Shown: positions 45,219 to 54,195 of the stretch, one piece after another
Layout: the number at the start of each line of letters is the position of its first letter
Position numbering within the stretch: position 1 is the stretch's first letter
Position numbers and translations under genes: made by a program
Source of the DNA: Microcoleus sp. bin38.metabat.b11b12b14.051
GTDB lineage: Bacteria; Cyanobacteriota; Cyanobacteriia; Cyanobacteriales; Microcoleaceae
Direction: 5' to 3'
DNA: 64,000 bases
Assembly: GCF_013299165.1 (NCBI RefSeq)
Contig: NZ_JAAFKD010000004.1
Coordinates: 62,001-126,000 of the forward strand
Notes under the pieces: generated by a model
Seen by the model: the letters and a program-made list of their open reading frames with translations, nothing else
Database searches by the model: none
What the model was told of the DNA's origin: nothing

Positions 45219-46070
45219 ATGTTTGCACGCCACGGTTTGAAATTACCAGATATCGAACTTTCTTATCTAGAATGGAACTCACAAACAAGGATAGAAAATG
45301 TTCCGCGTTTGCTGCTGTTGCACGGTTTAGCTGATAGTGCGGTTGTCTGGACTGGTTTGGGCAATTACTTGTCCAATCGCTATCATGTTGTAGCGCCAGA
45401 TATGCGCGGCCACGGAGAGAGCAGCAAACCGGAAACGGGTTATACTTTTGCTAGGTCGATCGCAGATTTGGAAGCTTTGATGGCACACCTTAACTGGCCA
45501 GATGCCCACATTGTCGGACATTCTTGGACAGGAAAACTAGCATTGATCTGGGCGCGACAGAATGTCGATCGCCTTTCGAGTATGATTTTAGTAGACCCCA
45601 TCTTCATCACCAAGCTGCCCGCTGTGATGAAACTCACGCTACCAATTGTTTACCGCAAGTTAGACTGTCTCAAATGTATGGGCCCGTTTGTGGCTTTAGC
45701 CCAAGCCGAAGCAGCAGCTAAACAATCGGGAGAATACGCGGGTTGGAGCCAAATGCAGCAAATGATATTTCAAAACCACATCGAACAAAAGTCAGACGGA
45801 AGTTGGGGAAGTAAATTTACGATTCCCGCCAGAAATCAGATTTTTGCCCAAGTGATGGAAGTTGCCGGTTTAACGGAAAATATTGATATTCCGACTTTGT
45901 TCGTACAGCCGGAAACAGGCGTAAATCGCATGGATTGGCAAATGCAGCCCTACAAAACATACTTGCAAAATCTGACAATTGTCAAAGTACCGGGGAATCA
46001 CTGGTGTTTTTTGACTCAACCGCAAACTTTCAATCAAACTGTGGCAGAATTTTTAGATAGCCGTTCATAG
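45219..46070 (+). CDS. Alpha/beta hydrolase
   Basis: A 283-residue alpha/beta-fold hydrolase: LLLLHGLADSAVVW (oxyanion region), DMRGHGESSKP, the nucleophile elbow GHSWTGK and the catalytic His in GNHWCF; the acid is probably the Asp/Glu after IPTLFVQPE. The substrate is unknown. ATG 45219 was preferred because the upstream frame from TTG 45201 lies in the edge of the tandem array. Its stop codon lies in a GGACTTTAGTCC-family repeat arm. Confidence 0.87.
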   Translation: MFARHGLKLPDIELSYLEWNSQTRIENVPRLLLLHGLADSAVVWTGLGNYLSNRYHVVAPDMRGHGESSKPETGYTFARSIADLEALMAHLNWPDAHIVGHSWTGKLALIWARQNVDRLSSMILVDPIFITKLPAVMKLTLPIVYRKLDCLKCMGPFVALAQAEAAAKQSGEYAGWSQMQQMIFQNHIEQKSDGSWGSKFTIPARNQIFAQVMEVAGLTENIDIPTLFVQPETGVNRMDWQMQPYKTYLQNLTIVKVPGNHWCFLTQPQTFNQTVAEFLDSRS

Positions 46071-46085
46071 TGAGGACTTCAGTCC
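46063..46085 (+). repeat. Half palindrome overlapping the hydrolase stop
   Basis: The sequence GTTCATAGTGAGGACTTCAG followed by TCC is the left arm of the palindrome family with two changes. The TAG stop of the upstream gene is inside it. Confidence 0.85.
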
Positions 46086-46128
46086 TCTTAAGACTTGCAC
46101 AAAGGATTCGCATTCGTTACTACCCAGA

Positions 46129-46845
46129 ATGAATTTAGAAATTATCGCACATCGAGGATTTTCGGCGATCGCCCCTGAGAACACTTTAGCAGCTTTTTCC
46201 AGGGCGATCGCCCGTGGAGCCAATTCGATCGAATTTGACATCCAACTATCCGCCGACAGCGTGCCCGTAATTTTCCACGACGCCACCCTGGAGAGAATCA
46301 CCGGAGTTTCGGGTAAAGTCAGGGAAACAAGCCTGTCTCAATTGCAGACACTCAATGCTGGTAAATGGTTTGGCGATGAATTTTCAGCCGAAAAAATCCC
46401 TACCCTCACAGAAGCCTTAGCTATCCTCAAGAATGTTGACAAATTTCTCTACTTTGATGTCAAGCCGCACTGCGAATGGTCGGATGCAGAAGTTGCGGAT
46501 TTTGTCAAGACTTTGCGAGGTGCAGGAATTCAAGAAAAATGCGTTATTACCTCGTTTAGCGAGAAATTTTTGGCACAAGTGCGGCGGTTAGATGGCGATT
46601 TGGCGATCGGACACATTGTTGCTAATCTAGAAGCATATAAAACTCAATTGTCTCAAGCCATTACCCATCGCGATAACTTGATTAGCAGCCTCTATCGTGT
46701 TTTATTGGAAAACCCCGCACTAATTCAAGAAACCCGCAATCAAGGAGTTGACATTGTGGCGTGGACGGTGGACGATCCAGCAGATATGCAAAAGTTGATT
46801 GATTTAGGTATTACTCGAATTGTCACTAATTGTTTGATAGGATAG
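46129..46845 (+). CDS. ugpQ: Glycerophosphodiester phosphodiesterase
   Basis: This TIM-barrel enzyme (238 aa) hydrolyses glycerophosphodiesters to glycerol 3-phosphate and an alcohol. The active-site blocks are IIAHRGFSAIAPENTLAAF, IEFDIQLSADSVPVIFHDATLERIT with the metal-binding Glu/Asp and the second His, and YFDVKPH. No signal peptide, so cytosolic. It follows the alpha/beta hydrolase by 58 bases; a phospholipid turnover link is possible but not shown. Confidence 0.9.
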   Translation: MNLEIIAHRGFSAIAPENTLAAFSRAIARGANSIEFDIQLSADSVPVIFHDATLERITGVSGKVRETSLSQLQTLNAGKWFGDEFSAEKIPTLTEALAILKNVDKFLYFDVKPHCEWSDAEVADFVKTLRGAGIQEKCVITSFSEKFLAQVRRLDGDLAIGHIVANLEAYKTQLSQAITHRDNLISSLYRVLLENPALIQETRNQGVDIVAWTVDDPADMQKLIDLGITRIVTNCLIG

Positions 46846-46851
46846 TTTTAA

Positions 46852-46882
46852 CCGCAGATTAACGCAGATTAACGCAGATAAT
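46852..46882 (+). repeat. AACGCAGATT tandem
   Basis: Degenerate copies of CGCAGATTAA run up to the hisC start codon. Confidence 0.6.
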
Positions 46883-46884
46883 AG

Positions 46885-47931
46885 ATGAATTACTTTCGCC
46901 AAAACATCCATGAAATGTCTGGTTATGTGCCGGGAGAACAGCCACCGATAGGCACAAAAATTATTAAATTAAATTCTAACGAAAATCCCTATCCGCCTTC
47001 TCCGAAAGCCTTAAAGGTGCTTCAGGAAATCGACCCTGAAATGCTGCGGCGCTATCCAGATCCAACTGGCAAAAGTTTCCGCATCGCCGCTAGTAAAGCT
47101 TTGGGAGTTCCTGACGATTGGATTGCGGTAGGTAACGGCAGCGACGATTTATTAAACTTGATAGTTCGCGCTGTGGGGGAAGCTGGTAAACCGATTGTTT
47201 GTCCCGCACCTACCTATGTATTGTACCGAACTCTGGCAGAAATTCAAGATGCAGAATTTGTCGAAGTTCCCTATCCAGACGACTACAAGTTACCCGTTGA
47301 TTTGCTAATAGCAGCTAGAGGTGCTGTGACATTTGTAGCTTCGCCAAACAGTCCGTCGGGAACCGCCATATCTGTTGCCGATTTGGAGCAATTAGCTCAA
47401 AATTTATCTGGTATTCTGGTCATTGATGAAGCTTATGTAGATTTCGCAGAAAATAATGCTTTGGAGTTGACACAAAAGTATAGTAATGTTATAGTTTTGA
47501 GGACGCTTTCCAAAGGCTATTCGTTAGCAGGATTGAGGTTAGGTTTTGCCATAGCAAATCCGTTCCTGCTGGCGGAATTAAATAAAATTAAAGACAGTTA
47601 TAATGTGGATGCTGTAGCGTATGCGGTGGCGGCGGGGGCGATCGCAGATCCAGACCACAAAACAGCCAACGCCGAAAAAATCAAGGCTTCCAGAGCCAAA
47701 CTAGCCGTTGTATTCAAGGAATTAGGCTTTGAAGTTTGGCCATCGCAAACCAACTTTTTGTTAGTTAGGCCGCCCAACGGCGATGCAGAAAGGATTTATC
47801 AAATACTGAAAGAACGGGGAATATTGATTCGATACTTCAATCAACCGCGATTAGAAGACAAATTGCGGATTAGTGTAGGTACAGAAGAACAAAATCAAAT
47901 ATTAGTTACAATTTTGAAAGAAATCCTCTAA
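46885..47931 (+). CDS. hisC: Histidinol-phosphate aminotransferase
   Basis: A PLP enzyme of histidine synthesis (348 aa) that turns imidazole-acetol phosphate into histidinol phosphate with glutamate. Signatures: IKLNSNENPYPPSP, LRRYPDPTG, VGNGSDDLL, the substrate loop ASPNSPSGT, IDEAYVDFAE and the PLP-Lys block LRTLSKGYSLAGLRLGF. It is a single gene here; other his genes are not in the window. Confidence 0.94.
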   Translation: MNYFRQNIHEMSGYVPGEQPPIGTKIIKLNSNENPYPPSPKALKVLQEIDPEMLRRYPDPTGKSFRIAASKALGVPDDWIAVGNGSDDLLNLIVRAVGEAGKPIVCPAPTYVLYRTLAEIQDAEFVEVPYPDDYKLPVDLLIAARGAVTFVASPNSPSGTAISVADLEQLAQNLSGILVIDEAYVDFAENNALELTQKYSNVIVLRTLSKGYSLAGLRLGFAIANPFLLAELNKIKDSYNVDAVAYAVAAGAIADPDHKTANAEKIKASRAKLAVVFKELGFEVWPSQTNFLLVRPPNGDAERIYQILKERGILIRYFNQPRLEDKLRISVGTEEQNQILVTILKEIL

Positions 47932-47950
47932 ATAACCCAGCAATATATAC

Positions 47951-48045
47951 AGGTTCGTAGTGAGGACTTCAGTCCGCATCCATCCGAAGATTCAACCCCC
48001 AAAAATTAAACAGGTTCGATCGTTCGGACTTCAGTCCGCATCCAT
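47951..48045 (+). repeat. GGACTTTAGTCC-family half copies
   Basis: AGGTTCGTAGTGAGGACTTC and, about 60 bases on, AGGTTCGATCGTTCGGACTTC are left arms of the palindrome family followed by GCATCCATCC. They start 20 bases after the hisC stop. Confidence 0.75.
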
Positions 48046-48080
48046 CCCATAACTCGAATTCCTCACGATAAACCATTTGA

Positions 48081-48548
48081 TTACGGATAATTATTAGGAT
48101 TGTCGATCGCCAAACCAGCCGACTGAGCAATATTCAGCAATCGATTATCCGCCGAAACAAAAATTAGTTAAGTTTCTGGCATTGATCTTAAAACAGATTG
48201 AACCCGCAAAGCAGATGCCAATTGTACAGCATCATAAGCCCGCAGTGGATATTGAACAATCAGTTCACCCGCCCTTTCAACCAGTGCCTCATCAACTTCA
48301 ATAACTCTATACCGACTATTGAATTCAGAGCGAAACTTTTGAATAAGTGCAGCAACTTCCGCAGCATTTATACCGCCTTCACGCTGTCTTCGTGCAAAAG
48401 CACTAAGAACTTCCACCCAGGTGATGCGCACGAGAAGCAGCGAATTACCCGTCTGGGAATCCGTGAGAGTCTTGATCCAAGGGCTGCCAATTTCAACCAC
48501 ATATCTTTTGATGAGAGCGCTGCTATCCAAAAAATAAATGTTTACCAC
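48081..48548 (-). pseudogene. VapC-type PIN toxin cut short by a stop codon
   Basis: The frame starts at GTG 48548 and encodes a PIN ribonuclease: YFLDSSALIKRYV with the first Asp, the Glu in TWVEVLSAF, and LRAYDAVQLASAL with the third acidic residue. It stops after 126 aa at TAA 48168-48170. Directly beyond, the same frame continues LIFVSADNRLLNIAQSAGLA to another stop at 48081; this is the expected PIN C-terminus, with the SAD motif. A CAA to TAA change would explain it. The toxin is therefore probably inactive or weakened. The antitoxin gene overlaps its start by 7 bases. Confidence 0.82.
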
Positions 48549-48838
48549 GGCCCGCGATCCTCGATAATCATTTCAGACAGAGGCTTGCCCGATTTTGCCC
48601 CTAACTTTTTAGCCAATTCATACACATCATCATCAGTTACAGCCTCGACATTCTGGGGAGTGTTAGGTAGTGGAGTCACCAATCCTCGATCGACTAAAAA
48701 CTGGATTGCCAATTCTGCCTGCTTTTTTGGATCGTCAGCCCAGAGTTGAATCTGCACAGTTTCCCCATCTTGGAAAGACACAGAAGTTAAAGGACGAAAA
48801 ACCCCGTTTTCGTAGATAGCAGTAATAGTTTCTGGCAT
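48542..48838 (-). CDS. AF2212-like (DUF104) antitoxin
   Basis: A 98-residue protein starting MPETITAIYENGVFRPL and containing LPEG-like QDGETVQIQLW. This N-terminal beta hairpin defines the AF2212/DUF104 antitoxin family that partners VapC toxins. It lies upstream of and overlaps the PIN gene by 7 bases, the usual order for this type. The C-terminal part (EAVTDDDVYELAKKLG) would bind the toxin. Confidence 0.8.
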   Translation of the reverse strand: MPETITAIYENGVFRPLTSVSFQDGETVQIQLWADDPKKQAELAIQFLVDRGLVTPLPNTPQNVEAVTDDDVYELAKKLGAKSGKPLSEMIIEDRGPW

Positions 48839-48892
48839 AATTGGCCTCTTAATTAAATGCTTAGACTTATTGTACTTCTTTTATAGTCTTCA

Positions 48893-49164
48893 GTAGGGTG
48901 CGTCAGTTACGATTATTTACGATACAAACAAACAATCTCACGACTGACGCACCTCACAACAAATGGTGCGTCAGAATCATACTTTCCGCGCTGATTTGAA
49001 ATTTTAAAACTGACGCACCCTACCACTTGAAGTAGGGTGCGTCAGTTACGATTATTTTTGCGACAAACAAACAATCTCACGACTGACGCACCGGGAACAA
49101 ATGGTGCGTCAGAATTATACTTTCGACGCTGATGCGATAACCTCAAAACTGACGCACCCTACCA
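48893..49164. repeat. Two tandem copies of a 133-bp repeat
   Basis: Units 48893-49025 and 49032-49164 are nearly identical. Each begins GTAGGGTGCGTCAG and ends CTGACGCACCCTAC, so each is a palindrome, with inner inverted CTGACGCACC / GGTGCGTCAG pairs. It stops 11 bases from the methyltransferase stop. Confidence 0.9.
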
Positions 49165-49175
49165 CTAAAATCGTC

Positions 49176-49976
49176 TTACTTCGTTGCCACCACAGCCAAA
49201 TTCCAAGCCAACCGCTTCATCAAAGGCAACTTCTTCAAAAACCCATCCAACCCTTCTAATCGAGAATATTCCGGTTTCAATCTCTCTTCTTCAAGAATAA
49301 TCTTCTTCCAATAACGCTCATCATTCGGATGCACTTTTTCAATCAAATAAAAGCGTAAAAAAATCCACAGCGACGTTATCCAAAACGTATCGTAAGCCGT
49401 CTCCGAAAACAAAGACTCGACGAACTTGACAATATTAATATCCAAAGGAGTTTCATCCTCAGTCCGCACCTCAGTCGCCATCCGGCGGTAAACATTAATC
49501 ACCGGATTGTGCTTCATCGGGTCCCAAAAACAAGCTTTGCCACCGGGTTTCAACACGCGCTGCATTTCGCGAATTGCCTTCTCTGGTTCCGGCAAATGGT
49601 GCAGCAAATTAGAAGCGTAAACAATATCGAAACTGTTGTCGGGGAAATCTAGTGCCATTGCATTGACAGTGCAACCTTCTATGGTAACGCCGTTTTTTTC
49701 TGCCAATTTCAGCGCCACATCTACCATGCCCTGAGAATAGTCTGCTGCCACGCAATGAGCGCCTTTTTTAGCAAAATAAACGCTGTTTTCTCCGGCGCCA
49801 CAGCCTAAGTCTAACAGCCGTTTGCCCGTGATATCGCCCATTTGTTTGAGGATAAATCTATTTTCTGGGGCGGTGCAAGCTTCAAAGTAATCGTTAACTC
49901 GAATGCCGTCAACGTCGATTGTGGATGCCCAAGCATCATGGAATTCTCGCTCTTTTTTTAAGGTTTCTTCTTGCAT
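49176..49976 (-). CDS. Class I SAM-dependent methyltransferase
   Basis: A Rossmann-fold methyltransferase (266 aa): LLDLGCGAGENSVYFAKKGA (SAM loop), AADYSQGMVD and the post-I motif FDIVYASNLLHHLPEP. The C-terminal part (about 180-266) with a hydrophobic segment WIFLRFYLI may bind a hydrophobic substrate. The layout resembles ubiquinone/quinone or lipid methyltransferases, but no substrate can be assigned. Confidence 0.87.
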   Translation of the reverse strand: MQEETLKKEREFHDAWASTIDVDGIRVNDYFEACTAPENRFILKQMGDITGKRLLDLGCGAGENSVYFAKKGAHCVAADYSQGMVDVALKLAEKNGVTIEGCTVNAMALDFPDNSFDIVYASNLLHHLPEPEKAIREMQRVLKPGGKACFWDPMKHNPVINVYRRMATEVRTEDETPLDINIVKFVESLFSETAYDTFWITSLWIFLRFYLIEKVHPNDERYWKKIILEEERLKPEYSRLEGLDGFLKKLPLMKRLAWNLAVVATK

Positions 49977-50056
49977 TTTATTGACTATTTGTTGTGTATT
50001 CGATTGACGGGGATTAGTTGTAACTTATTCGTATCTTCTCAAGATGAATCTTTTTA

Positions 50057-50770
50057 TCAGTCATAAAGCTCCGAATAAAATTCTGACTCTAATTTAACCA
50101 GAGGTTCTAACTCTGGTAGCTTCCACTTTCTTGTGTCAGATAACATTGATTGATTAACTCGCTGTAAACAACCTTTTAAAATTGCTACAAATTCTTCGGT
50201 TTTCAATTCTTTGTTGCCAAGATCGTAATTGCTATTTTTAGTTTCTGGCGCGCAGTCGTATTCTTTGATAGCTAACTGTAGTTGTTTGTAAATAGGATCG
50301 CTCGGTTGAATGGGTCTCCTTGGAGTGGGAGTGGGTTGATGACTGCGAGTTGACTGTATTACAGAAAGTTCAGCCGCAAATTCTTCTTGCAGTTTTTGTA
50401 AAGGTTCTAAGTCTTCCCTTTTGATAGTTTGTGTTTTTTGATCTGTCGTCCGTATAATCTTACTAAGTTCAGATAAACAATCGAATAAAGCCCTTGCAAA
50501 TTTGTAGCGTGTTATCTCTATGTCATGTGTAATAAAATAAGTTGGTAAGAGACTTGTTTGAGAAAGGCAGTTGAATTTTGCCGCCACGAGTTTTAAGCTT
50601 AGGTAAGCCCAGTCAGTAGGTTTGACTATTGGATTGGGCTCAGTTATCGTCACAGTCTGTCCAGCAGGTTGAGGTTCGCTCTGAGCCTTAGCAGCATCTG
50701 GCGCTCCAACTAAACCGTAACTCAAAATTGCTGCGATCGACAACAATAAATGTACCCAAAATTTACCCAT
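50057..50770 (-). CDS. Secreted protein with two divergent SLH-type repeats, no barrel
   Basis: A signal peptide (about 1-29, ending AAKAQ) is followed by TDWAYLSLKLVAAKFNCL and ITRYKFARALFDCLSELS, and then REDLEPLQKLQEEFAAEL. These match the SLH domain and the coiled stretch that precede the beta barrel in cyanobacterial Slr1841-type porins. A second weaker copy (about 157-237) repeats the pattern to LPELEPLVKLESEFYSEL, and the protein then ends. There is no porin barrel. It probably binds the peptidoglycan-linked cell wall; the function is unknown. Confidence 0.65.
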   Translation of the reverse strand: MGKFWVHLLLSIAAILSYGLVGAPDAAKAQSEPQPAGQTVTITEPNPIVKPTDWAYLSLKLVAAKFNCLSQTSLLPTYFITHDIEITRYKFARALFDCLSELSKIIRTTDQKTQTIKREDLEPLQKLQEEFAAELSVIQSTRSHQPTPTPRRPIQPSDPIYKQLQLAIKEYDCAPETKNSNYDLGNKELKTEEFVAILKGCLQRVNQSMLSDTRKWKLPELEPLVKLESEFYSELYD

Positions 50771-50858
50771 TTTCCCTCATCTCCCGGTACTTTTACAGCA
50801 GTAGGGCGAGCAAAGCCCGCCCTACAAATCAACTGAAAACTGGTAAAGAATTGGAAAT

Positions 50859-52481
50859 TTAAGATTGAGCTACTGTTGCTACTTTCGATGTCTTACCAGC
50901 AGTATATTCTTGCTGCAATGACACATACAGCCGATTTAAGGCGCTGATGTATGCTTCTGCGGAGGCTACAATAATGTCGGTATTTGCCGAGTGCCCAGAA
51001 AATACTTTGCCTTCGTGACGCAAGCGAATTGTCACTTCGCCGATCGCATCTATGCCTCCTGTCACCGATTGTACCGAAAACTCGATCAACTCATTCGGTA
51101 CATTTACCACGCGGTTAATCGCCCTGTAAATCGCATCTACAGGCCCAGTACCGATCGCAGCATCGCTCAATTCTTCCCCTGCCGGATTCCGCACGGTGAC
51201 GGTGGCTGTCGGCCGCGATTTGTCGCCACAGGAAACCTGTACCAATTCTAACCGGAACAGTTCCGGTGCTTGGTGGACTTCATTATTGGCGATCGCCTCC
51301 AAATCCCAATCGGTAATCTCTTTTTTCTTGTCAGCTAAATCCTTAAACTTGACAAAAGCCTTATTTAGCTCATCATCAGCCATTTCAAAACCCAACTCTT
51401 TCAAGCGAGTTTGAAAAGCATGGCGGCCGGATAATTTACCCAAGATGATTTGATTTTCGGTTAAGCCGATCGACTCAGCGTCCATAATCTCGTATGTCCG
51501 CTTATTTTTCAGCACTCCGTCTTGATGAATTCCCGACTCGTGGGCGAAAGCATTAGCGCCGACAATCGCCTTATTTGGCTGCACCAACATCCCCGTTAAA
51601 TTGGAAACCAAGCGCGATGTTTTGTAAATTTGGCGCGAGTCAATATTTGTCAGCGGTTCGTCAGAATCCGCAGATCGGCCCAAGAACGGATTATAATATT
51701 GACGCCGGACGTAAAGCGCCATTACCAACTCTTCCAAAGCGGCATTTCCCGCCCGTTCGCCAATGCCGTTAATCGTGCATTCCAACTGTCTGGCGCCATT
51801 TTTCACAGCTTCCAAAAAGTTAGCAACGGCCAATCCTAAATCATTGTGACCGTGAACCGAAATAATTGCGCGATCGATATTCGGCACATTTTCCTTAATT
51901 CCCCGAATCAAATCGCCATACTCGCTGGGAGTCGTGTAGCCCACAGTATCGGGAATATTAACAGTAGTTGCACCGGCGGCGATCGCCCGTTCCAGAACCT
52001 GATACAAAAACTCCGGTTCCGAACGACAAGCATCTTCGGGCGAAAACTCCACATCATCCACAAAAGACTTAGCGTAGGCCACCATTTCGGGCACAATTTC
52101 CAGAATCTCAGCCCGAGTCTTTTTCAGCTTATATTGCAAGTGAATGTCTGATGTCGCTAGAAACGTATGAATTCGCGCATTTACGGCTGGTTTCAGAGCT
52201 TCCGCTGCTGTTTTAATATCTTGTTGTCTCGCCCTTGCCAAACCGCAAATTGTCGGCCCATCTTCCGTGCCAACCGATCGGGCTATTTTTTGAACAGCTT
52301 CAAAATCTCCCGTGCTGGTAAAAGGGAAACCCGCTTCAATCACATCCACGCCCAATCTCGCTAACTGACGGGCGATAGTCAGTTTTTCATCCACATTCAG
52401 AGATGCACCCGGAGATTGTTCTCCGTCCCGCAAAGTCGTATCGAAAATAATAATCCGGTCTTGACTTGGTTGAGTTTTCAT
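50859..52481 (-). CDS. leuA: 2-isopropylmalate synthase
   Basis: This catalyses the first committed step of leucine synthesis (acetyl-CoA plus 2-oxoisovalerate). The length (540 aa) is normal. Catalytic barrel blocks: [41 protein letters not shown] with the metal-binding His pair, and [17 protein letters not shown]. The C-terminal regulatory domain (about 390-520) suggests leucine feedback. No leader peptide or T-box was recognised upstream. Confidence 0.96.
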   Translation of the reverse strand: MKTQPSQDRIIIFDTTLRDGEQSPGASLNVDEKLTIARQLARLGVDVIEAGFPFTSTGDFEAVQKIARSVGTEDGPTICGLARARQQDIKTAAEALKPAVNARIHTFLATSDIHLQYKLKKTRAEILEIVPEMVAYAKSFVDDVEFSPEDACRSEPEFLYQVLERAIAAGATTVNIPDTVGYTTPSEYGDLIRGIKENVPNIDRAIISVHGHNDLGLAVANFLEAVKNGARQLECTINGIGERAGNAALEELVMALYVRRQYYNPFLGRSADSDEPLTNIDSRQIYKTSRLVSNLTGMLVQPNKAIVGANAFAHESGIHQDGVLKNKRTYEIMDAESIGLTENQIILGKLSGRHAFQTRLKELGFEMADDELNKAFVKFKDLADKKKEITDWDLEAIANNEVHQAPELFRLELVQVSCGDKSRPTATVTVRNPAGEELSDAAIGTGPVDAIYRAINRVVNVPNELIEFSVQSVTGGIDAIGEVTIRLRHEGKVFSGHSANTDIIVASAEAYISALNRLYVSLQQEYTAGKTSKVATVAQS

Positions 52482-52556
52482 AGCTCTACAAAAGTATTTT
52501 CCTGATTTTTACTTGTCCGTTTTTCTGGGTACGCGAGCTCCCAGTGAGTCCATCTA

Positions 52557-52593
52557 TTTTAGATTTTAGATTTTAGATTTTAGATTTTAGATT
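52557..52593 (+). repeat. Tandem heptamer TTTTAGA
   Basis: About five copies of TTTTAGA upstream of leuA. Confidence 0.8.
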
Positions 52594-52766
52594 TAGTTCA
52601 CAGATTCATCTAGGAGTTTGAACTTTGGTCTAAAATTTTTCGCTGCTCGCGACAGGAGTCGGAAACTTGTATCTGTATTTTGGGCGATCGCACCAGTCTT
52701 CTGTTTCGCGCCCATAACCCATAACCGATAACTAATGACTAATGACTAATGAAATAGGAACGCTTC

Positions 52767-52948
52767 CCTGTCAACTGTCAACTGTCAACTGTCAACCCCT
52801 CGACTCCGCGGGCGGGCTCTTCTGTCAACTGTCAACTCTTCGACTCCCCTCGACTTCGCGGGCGGGCAAGTCGCGAGCGCGCAAGCTGTCAACCCCTCGA
52901 CTCCGCGGGCGGGCTCTTCTGTCAACTGACAACTGACAACTGACAACT
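52767..52948 (+). repeat. TGTCAAC heptamers with repeated CTCGACTCCGCGGGCGGG inserts
   Basis: TGTCAAC runs are interrupted three times by a GC-rich insert (CCCTCGACTCCGCGGGCGGG and variants). This is the longest such composite in the window. It ends at the NYN gene stop and makes up most of 52482-52950, which has no gene. Confidence 0.8.
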
Positions 52949-52950
52949 GA

Positions 52951-53472
52951 CTAATAATCCATTTTCTCGATATGTTCCCGAATTTCATTTAGGTCTATAT
53001 ACCTATCAGTAGCATTTCGCAATTCTCTAGCAATCATTCCTTCGGTGGATACCACAGTAATGTGAGTATTTTTCGATCGCAGTAGCTCTATAGCCCTCTC
53101 AAAATCGCCATCCCCGCTAAATAGCACAACTTGGTCGTACTGATCTACCGTATTAAACATATCAACCACAATTTCTATGTCTAAATTAGCCTTTTGAGAA
53201 TATCTGCCGGAAGCATCATCGTAATATTCCTTAAGAATCTTAGTGCGAACCGTATAACCCAGGCTGATCAAAGCATCTCGAAATCCCCTTTGATCTTGGG
53301 GGTCTTTCAAACCCGTATACCAGAAAGCATTGATCAAGATGACATTTGGCTGCGAAGTTTTGAAATATTCGAGCACCCTGCGTGGATCAAAAAACCAGCC
53401 GTTCTTTTGTTGAGCGTAGAACATATTGTTCCCGTCCACAAAAATAGAAAGGCGGTTCATTAAGTTTGTCAT
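52951..53472 (-). CDS. LabA-like NYN-domain protein
   Basis: A NYN (PIN-like nuclease fold) protein of 173 aa: FVDGNNMFYAQQ with the first Asp, KANLDIEIVVDMF with two more acidic residues, and VLFSGDGDFERAIELL. It is close to the LabA/DUF88 group; in Synechococcus LabA affects the amplitude of circadian output, so a regulatory or RNA-cleaving role is possible. The second Met at residue 5 is an alternative start. Confidence 0.85.
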   Translation of the reverse strand: MTNLMNRLSIFVDGNNMFYAQQKNGWFFDPRRVLEYFKTSQPNVILINAFWYTGLKDPQDQRGFRDALISLGYTVRTKILKEYYDDASGRYSQKANLDIEIVVDMFNTVDQYDQVVLFSGDGDFERAIELLRSKNTHITVVSTEGMIARELRNATDRYIDLNEIREHIEKMDY

Positions 53473-54195
53473 AGAACTTAGACCTAATAATTGTAGAAAG
53501 AAGTTAATCTAAATATCACATTTTAGCAATATGGAGCTAACTGAGGCAATAGATTAAACTTCAGAAAACTCCATCCCCCCAGTATTTCATATTTTTGCCT
53601 CTACCGCCAGAGGGCTCTTTTAGGGGTGCTTGGATTCGATCGACCAACCTTCAAAAACCCGACTCTCAGTAACTCGGTAGAGGCTGTGGTTTGAACCTCC
53701 CCAGGGCTAAAGCGACGGGGATTCGGGCCCACCCAAAAGGGCGACAGTGGGACATTCAAATATCCCTCTAGACCCTCAAGCTTGTGGCTATTGGGCTTAC
53801 TTTTTATTTGTTTGTTTTCCGAGTCCATCACTCTTGCCAGATAGGTACGCTCCTCAACCTGCCTTTATTTGCCCTTTAAGTATTCTGGGTTAGCGTGCCA
53901 GATATCTCGGTTGCCGGGATTTCTCCGCACTAGGTTGATTCAACACGTAGATGGTTATTCTTACTCACCTCTGGATTTTACCACTGTGGCTGAAGCCGCG
54001 CACTCGCTCCAAGGCGACTGAAGTCGCTAATCGGCTAGACCCCAGCCTTAAAAGGACGGGGCTTGCGCCTCGTTTTTCGGTCAAGCTTAATGGGGATCGA
54101 AACTACCACGCCAACCACCCTATCGCCCAGCAAGCATACCGAATCGGATTGCAGTATCTTTTTCTCCCCTAATTTCACAGCGCTAGAGCCTAAAC
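53473..54195. other. Unassigned intergenic region with RNA-like hairpins or IS remnant
   Basis: No convincing gene. A frame at 53601-53831 (minus) with the segment VGRSNPSTP looks like a leftover rather than a family member. Near 53980-54085 short hairpins follow one another: GGCTGAAGCC, GCGACTGAAGTCGC and GACGGGGCTTGCGCCTCG. The GACGGGGCTT block recalls the left side of the tnpB element at 31858 (on the other strand). It is either a relic of an IS200/IS605 element or a structured RNA. Confidence 0.35.

Noticed and set aside
53680..53710. tRNA T-arm (GGTTTGAACCTCC)
   Set aside because: No acceptor stem, D-arm or anticodon arm can be built around it.
53601..53831. Small protein gene on the minus strand
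   Set aside because: The sequence resembles leftover repeat or IS-type translation; no start signal or conserved domain.
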